DNA from: Candidatus Gastranaerophilales bacterium
Lineage (GTDB): Bacteria; Cyanobacteriota; Vampirovibrionia; Gastranaerophilales; Gastranaerophilaceae
Direction: 5' to 3'
NCBI GenBank assembly: GCA_900769355.1
Contig: CAAGGG010000077.1
Span: 1-53,077 of the forward strand
DNA: 53,077 nt
Made by a program: the position numbers and the translations under genes. Positions 50,188-53,077 of the stretch are shown here, piece after piece (within the stretch, counting starts at the first letter, position 1; each line of letters opens with the position of its first letter). Below the pieces are notes generated by a model, which was not told the DNA's origin, searched no databases, and was given only the letters and a program-made list of their open reading frames with translations.

Positions 50188-50772
50188 ATGGCTACAAAAT
50201 ATATGCAAGCAAAGTTTTTAATAAGCACAGAAAAGTTGTCGCAATGTCCTGATTACACATTGCCGGAATTTCCGCTTTTGGGTCGCTCTAATGTCGGAAA
50301 ATCTTCTTTTATAAACGGACTTGCAAACCACAGAAAGCTTGCAAAAACTTCCAACACCCCCGGAAAAACAAGGTTAATCAACTTTTTCCAATTCTCTGAC
50401 AAGTTTATGATTGCAGATTTGCCAGGGTACGGCTATGCAAAAGTTTCAAAAGAAGCGCAAAACAAATGGCAACGATACTTAGAAGAATATTTGCTTAAAC
50501 GTGAACAAATCTGCTCGTTGGTTCAGCTTGTCGACGGCAGACACGATATTCAAAAAAACGATTTTCAAATGCGCGAATGGATTGAAGCCTACAATTTGCC
50601 GATTTTTACCGTTATTACCAAAATGGATTATGTGCCAAAAAACAAAACGCTTAACGTAATTAAAAATGTCGAAAAGCAGTTCGGTGGTGTCGTTTTGCCG
50701 TTTAGCTCAGTAGACAACAGATACAATGAAAAAGTTTTTGAGCACTTTTTAAATCTTTCTGCCGAAGAATAA
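50188..50772 (+). CDS. engB: Ribosome biogenesis GTPase EngB (YsxC/YihA)
   Basis: 194 residues, TrmE-Era-EngA-EngB GTPase superfamily. G1 GRSNVGKSSFIN (about residues 30-41), G2 with NTPGKTRLINFF, G3 DLPGYGYAKV, G4 TKMDYV and G5 in LPFSSVD. It acts in assembly of the 50S ribosomal subunit and is often essential. Length and motif spacing are typical. The upstream TACAAT box with TGC extension ends 6 nt before the ATG, which points to a leaderless mRNA. It starts a run of co-directional genes to 52403. Confidence 0.95.
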   Translation: MATKYMQAKFLISTEKLSQCPDYTLPEFPLLGRSNVGKSSFINGLANHRKLAKTSNTPGKTRLINFFQFSDKFMIADLPGYGYAKVSKEAQNKWQRYLEEYLLKREQICSLVQLVDGRHDIQKNDFQMREWIEAYNLPIFTVITKMDYVPKNKTLNVIKNVEKQFGGVVLPFSSVDNRYNEKVFEHFLNLSAEE

Positions 50773-50782
50773 TAAATTTTCA

Positions 50783-50791
50783 TGCTATAAT
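50783..50791 (+). promoter_or_regulatory. Extended -10 promoter for the 50815 operon
   Basis: TGC directly before TATAAT (50786-50791). AAAGGAG lies between it and the ATG. Confidence 0.6.
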
Positions 50792-50814
50792 CTTCATAAA
50801 AGGAGATGTGTATT

Positions 50815-51210
50815 ATGAAAGAGAAAGCAGTAGAATATTTTAAAAACGGTTATTCTTGTTCTGAAAGCGTGATTAAAGCCGCAGCAGAAGCTGGTTTGTG
50901 CCCAATGGAATTGTTGCCGATTGCAACAGCATTTTCAGGCGGAATGTCGTCAGGCTGCCTATGTGGCGCAGTTGCAGCAGCACAATTAATTAACGGCTAC
51001 AACTGTGGACGAGAAAACTCAAAAGGGAACGAACTTTCAGCCCGTCCAAACGCTGCAAAAATAGTAGCAGAGTTCAAAACACGAAACAAAGTCACTTGTT
51101 GCAAAATTTTATCTGGCGGATTAGAAGGAATAGCAAGAAAAGAACGTTGCTCAAAATATGTTGCTGACGCTTGTGATATTTTAGAAGGAATTTTAAAAAT
51201 CCATGCTTAA
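50815..51210 (+). CDS. C_GCAxxG_C_C family protein
   Basis: 131 residues. It matches the C_GCAxxG_C_C family (PF09719): YSCSESVIKAAAEAG (first Cys), FSGGMSSGCLCGAVAAAQLING (the GC-x-CGA core), then VTCCKILSGG and RCSKYVADACDIL with the later cysteines. The conserved cysteines suggest a redox or metal role; the biochemical function is uncertain. The start at 50815 has AAAGGAG 8-9 nt upstream; the ATG at 50806 overlaps that site. The 3' end overlaps crcB by 8 nt, so the two are co-translated. It is a common gene of anaerobes. Confidence 0.85.
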   Translation: MKEKAVEYFKNGYSCSESVIKAAAEAGLCPMELLPIATAFSGGMSSGCLCGAVAAAQLINGYNCGRENSKGNELSARPNAAKIVAEFKTRNKVTCCKILSGGLEGIARKERCSKYVADACDILEGILKIHA

Positions 51211-51577
51211 TCTTATTGCAATATTTTTAGGTGGCGGAATTGGTGCTGTATCAAGGTTTTTGATAACCCTAAATCTAACCAAAATCTACAACGTAAACCT
51301 TCCGATTGCGACATTTTTAGTAAACATAATAGGAAGTTTTGCAATTGGTTTTCTCTACATTTTATTTATGGGAAAAACAGATTTAACACCAGCCTTAAAA
51401 TTTGCGCTAACCGTCGGCTTTTGCGGTGGTTTGACAACGTTCAGCACATTTTCGCTGGAACTTTTTGAAATGATTTCACATCAACAATTTATGCAAGCTG
51501 CAATCTATGCGCTACTAAGCGTTTTGGTATGCCTTGTAATGACAGGAATAGGAGTATATTGTGCAAAACTTATATAA
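51203..51577 (+). CDS. crcB: Fluoride channel CrcB/Fluc
   Basis: 124 residues with four TM helices. GGGIGAVSRFLI at the start, NIIGSFAIGFLY (Asn of the pore) and GFCGGLTTFSTFSLE, which holds the Phe box and central sodium-site segment. Dual-topology dimers export fluoride. No fluoride riboswitch is visible before the operon. It overlaps the previous gene by 8 nt and the next by 17 nt, so three genes are tightly coupled. Confidence 0.93.
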   Translation: MLNLIAIFLGGGIGAVSRFLITLNLTKIYNVNLPIATFLVNIIGSFAIGFLYILFMGKTDLTPALKFALTVGFCGGLTTFSTFSLELFEMISHQQFMQAAIYALLSVLVCLVMTGIGVYCAKLI

Positions 51578-52403
51578 TTTTGATAAATTGAATTTTATAA
51601 CAGCCGGAATGCCATTAAGAACCGGAAAAGCATCTTACCCAAAGGCTTTTGAAGTTTTAAAAGGTATGAATTTAGACGGCATGGAGCTTGAATTTGTTCA
51701 CGGTGTTCGAATGAATGACGCAAACCGAGATTTTGTCAAAGAAATGTCAAAAGACTTCGTAATTACGGCTCATGGTCCATTTTACATCAACTTGAATTCA
51801 CAGGAAGAAGAAAAAATTGACGCAAGTTTACAGCGAATTATCGATACAGCTTACGTTGCAAAGCAAGCCGGTGCTTTCAGTATCACGTACCACGCGGCCT
51901 TCTACATGGGCAAAGATAAGGAAACCGTCTACAACCAAGTCAAAACGCAAACTCGACGAATTTTAGACGTATTAGAAAACGAAAATATCGACGTATGGAT
52001 TAGACCTGAAACAACTGGGAAAGCCACACAATGGGGAGATTTAGACGAAATAATCAGACTTTCAAAAGAGTTTGAACAAGTTTTGCCTTGCGTAGATTTT
52101 TCACATCTACACGCCAGAAGTGCCGGAGAATACAACACTTATGACGAATTTTCGAAAATTCTTGAAAAAATGGGAACAGAAATCGGAGAATATGCACTCG
52201 AAAACTTCCACGGACATCTTGCAGGGATTGAATACACTGCAAAAGGCGAAAAACAGCACCTTAACCTTGAAAATTCTGACATGAACTACAAAGATTTAAT
52301 GAAAGCAATGAAGGAATTCAACGTAAAAGGAGCACTTGTATGCGAAAGCCCAAACATTGAAGACGATTGCAAATTATTAAAAGATTACTATTTGAGCCTA
52401 TAA
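51561..52403 (+). CDS. Endonuclease IV-like TIM-barrel protein
   Basis: 280 residues of the AP endonuclease 2 superfamily (xylose isomerase-like TIM barrel). Metal-type residues lie in AHGPFYINL, YHAAFYMG, RPETTGKATQWGDLDE, CVDFSHLHARSAGEY, ENFHGHLAGIEY and ALVCESPN. This matches Nfo, which cuts DNA 5' of abasic sites with three zinc ions. The order and spacing (H, H, E, D-H, H, H, E) are right for endonuclease IV. The start is a GTG with TAGGAG 5-6 nt upstream. It overlaps crcB by 17 nt. Confidence 0.88.
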   Translation: MQNLYNFDKLNFITAGMPLRTGKASYPKAFEVLKGMNLDGMELEFVHGVRMNDANRDFVKEMSKDFVITAHGPFYINLNSQEEEKIDASLQRIIDTAYVAKQAGAFSITYHAAFYMGKDKETVYNQVKTQTRRILDVLENENIDVWIRPETTGKATQWGDLDEIIRLSKEFEQVLPCVDFSHLHARSAGEYNTYDEFSKILEKMGTEIGEYALENFHGHLAGIEYTAKGEKQHLNLENSDMNYKDLMKAMKEFNVKGALVCESPNIEDDCKLLKDYYLSL

Positions 52404-52431
52404 ACCAAAATCTATAATTGCATTTATGCAC

Positions 52432-52458
52432 AAAAAAGCTCCTTTGTAGGAGCTTTTT
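52432..52458 (+). terminator. Bidirectional intrinsic terminator
   Basis: AAAAAGCTCCT pairs with AGGAGCTTTTT around a short TTGT loop. Runs of A and T on both sides serve the convergent fabF as well. Confidence 0.88.
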
Positions 52459-52491
52459 AATGTATTTAATTTTGTCAAAAAATTTGCTGAA

Positions 52492-53077
52492 CTATTTAAC
52501 TTCTTTAACAATAAGAGAAGCGTTTTGCCCACCAAAACCAAATGAGTTTGACAAAGCTGCGTGGATATCAGCTTTTCTAGCTTTGTGTGGAACATAATCC
52601 AAGTTTGCAACATGTTCATCTTGGTTGTCAAGATTGATTGTTGGAGGAACAAGGTGTTCATTAATCGCCTTAACACAAGCGATACATTCAACAGCACCAG
52701 TTGCACCCAAAAGGTGTCCATGCATTGATTTTGTTGAACTTACCAACAAATCTTTGTTGTCATCTTTGCTACCGAAAACATATTCAATAGCTTTTGATTC
52801 AGCAACATCACCCAAACCTGTACTTGTACCGTGAGCGTTGATATATTGAACATCAGTCGGTTTCATACCAGCATCTTCCAACGCAAATTGCATAGCGTGG
52901 ATTGCACCTTGACCTTCAGGATCCGGAGCAACAACATCATACGCATCACCTGTTTGACCATAGCCAACAACTTCAGCATAGATTTTTGCACCACGTTTTT
53001 TAGCATTTTCCTTTTCCTCAAGAAAAAGAACCCCGGCCCCTTCAAACATTTCAAAACCCTCTCTTTTAACGGCCCAA
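52492..53077 (-). CDS. fabF: Beta-ketoacyl-ACP synthase II (C-terminal part, cut by window edge)
   Basis: The last 194 codons of a KAS II condensing enzyme of fatty acid elongation. Frame continues to the window end as WAVKREGFEMFEGAGVLFLEE. The two catalytic histidines are in NAHGTSTGLGD and STKSMHGHLLGATGAVE. NSFGFGGQNASLIVKE is the closing thiolase-fold segment. The active-site Cys lies outside the window. Usual EGFVMGEGAG here reads EGFEMFEGAG. FabF and FabB are similar; the GTSTGLGD form fits FabF. Confidence 0.93.
   Translation of the reverse strand, partial: WAVKREGFEMFEGAGVLFLEEKENAKKRGAKIYAEVVGYGQTGDAYDVVAPDPEGQGAIHAMQFALEDAGMKPTDVQYINAHGTSTGLGDVAESKAIEYVFGSKDDNKDLLVSSTKSMHGHLLGATGAVECIACVKAINEHLVPPTINLDNQDEHVANLDYVPHKARKADIHAALSNSFGFGGQNASLIVKEVK

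Noticed and set aside
51150..51203. Fluoride riboswitch before crcB
   Set aside because: crcB overlaps the upstream gene, and no matching structure is visible before the operon.

Overview
This is 53 kb of AT-rich bacterial chromosome carrying housekeeping genes, with no rRNA, tRNA, CRISPR array or prophage that I could see. The organism looks like a diderm, anaerobic, fermentative gut-type bacterium. It has an LptF/LptG-type permease and a 2066-residue autotransporter (so an outer membrane), a [FeFe] hydrogenase, a reverse rubrerythrin, the MEP isoprenoid enzyme Dxr, and GatA-dependent tRNA amidation. One small protein starts with the N-terminal signature NNISFQGR. Together with base composition and gene content this suggests Gastranaerophilales (Melainabacteria/Vampirovibrionia). 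That placement is inference, not proof.

Layout. 1-6991: the tail of an unidentified gene, a small membrane protein, a NodZ-like putative glycosyltransferase, threonine synthase, a secreted TPR protein and a XerC/D recombinase. 7071-15702 (minus strand): TsaC, TpiA, Dxr, a [FeFe] hydrogenase, an O-methyltransferase, a secreted beta-propeller, DnaJ and GrpE. 15797-24807: two tandem small secreted proteins, a PabB-PabC fusion plus PabA, a REP-associated tyrosine transposase (RAYT), PgeF, lipoyl synthase, a two-HTH sigma-like protein, a shortened dihydrolipoyl dehydrogenase and alanine racemase. 24929-34486: a small 3-TM protein, MnmE, an MDR dehydrogenase, the LptF/G permease, MiaB, an acyl-CoA synthetase and rubrerythrin. 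35089-41596: a YkgJ cysteine-cluster protein, small lineage-type proteins, DnaK, a HEPN/MNT pair and GatA. 41843-50119: the giant Pmp-like autotransporter, then an ABC1/AarF kinase-like gene broken at a run of twelve G. 50188-53077: EngB, a C_GCAxxG_C_C protein, CrcB, an endonuclease IV-like protein and the C-terminal part of FabF.

The gaps between genes are the most unusual part. They are mosaics of four recurring modules. (1) 24-nt REPs have a GTAG head, an 8-nt stem, a 4-nt loop and an 8-nt stem. They come in three sequence flavours with the same geometry. One flavour surrounds the RAYT gene and is also inserted in frame inside it. (2) Elements bounded by GATTCT and AGAATGACG have either 61-62 nt or 71 nt total length. 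(3) A 32-nt element contains the palindrome ACTCCGATCCGGAGT. (4) Arrays of degenerate octamers fit NNNN-TA(A/G)-G, with a 7-nt TGA-containing version. They often lie directly after stop codons and put a stop codon in each reading frame in turn.

Expression signals. Several genes have a clear sigma70-type promoter whose -10 box ends 6-7 nt before the start codon, with no ribosome binding site (alr, pabB, lptF-like, mnmE, engB, pgeF, lipA, ykgJ-like, probably dnaJ). This predicts leaderless mRNAs. Other genes have ordinary AGGAG-type sites. Intrinsic terminators follow tpiA, grpE, rubrerythrin, dnaK and the endonuclease IV-like gene. One further terminator on the minus strand has no gene in front of it.
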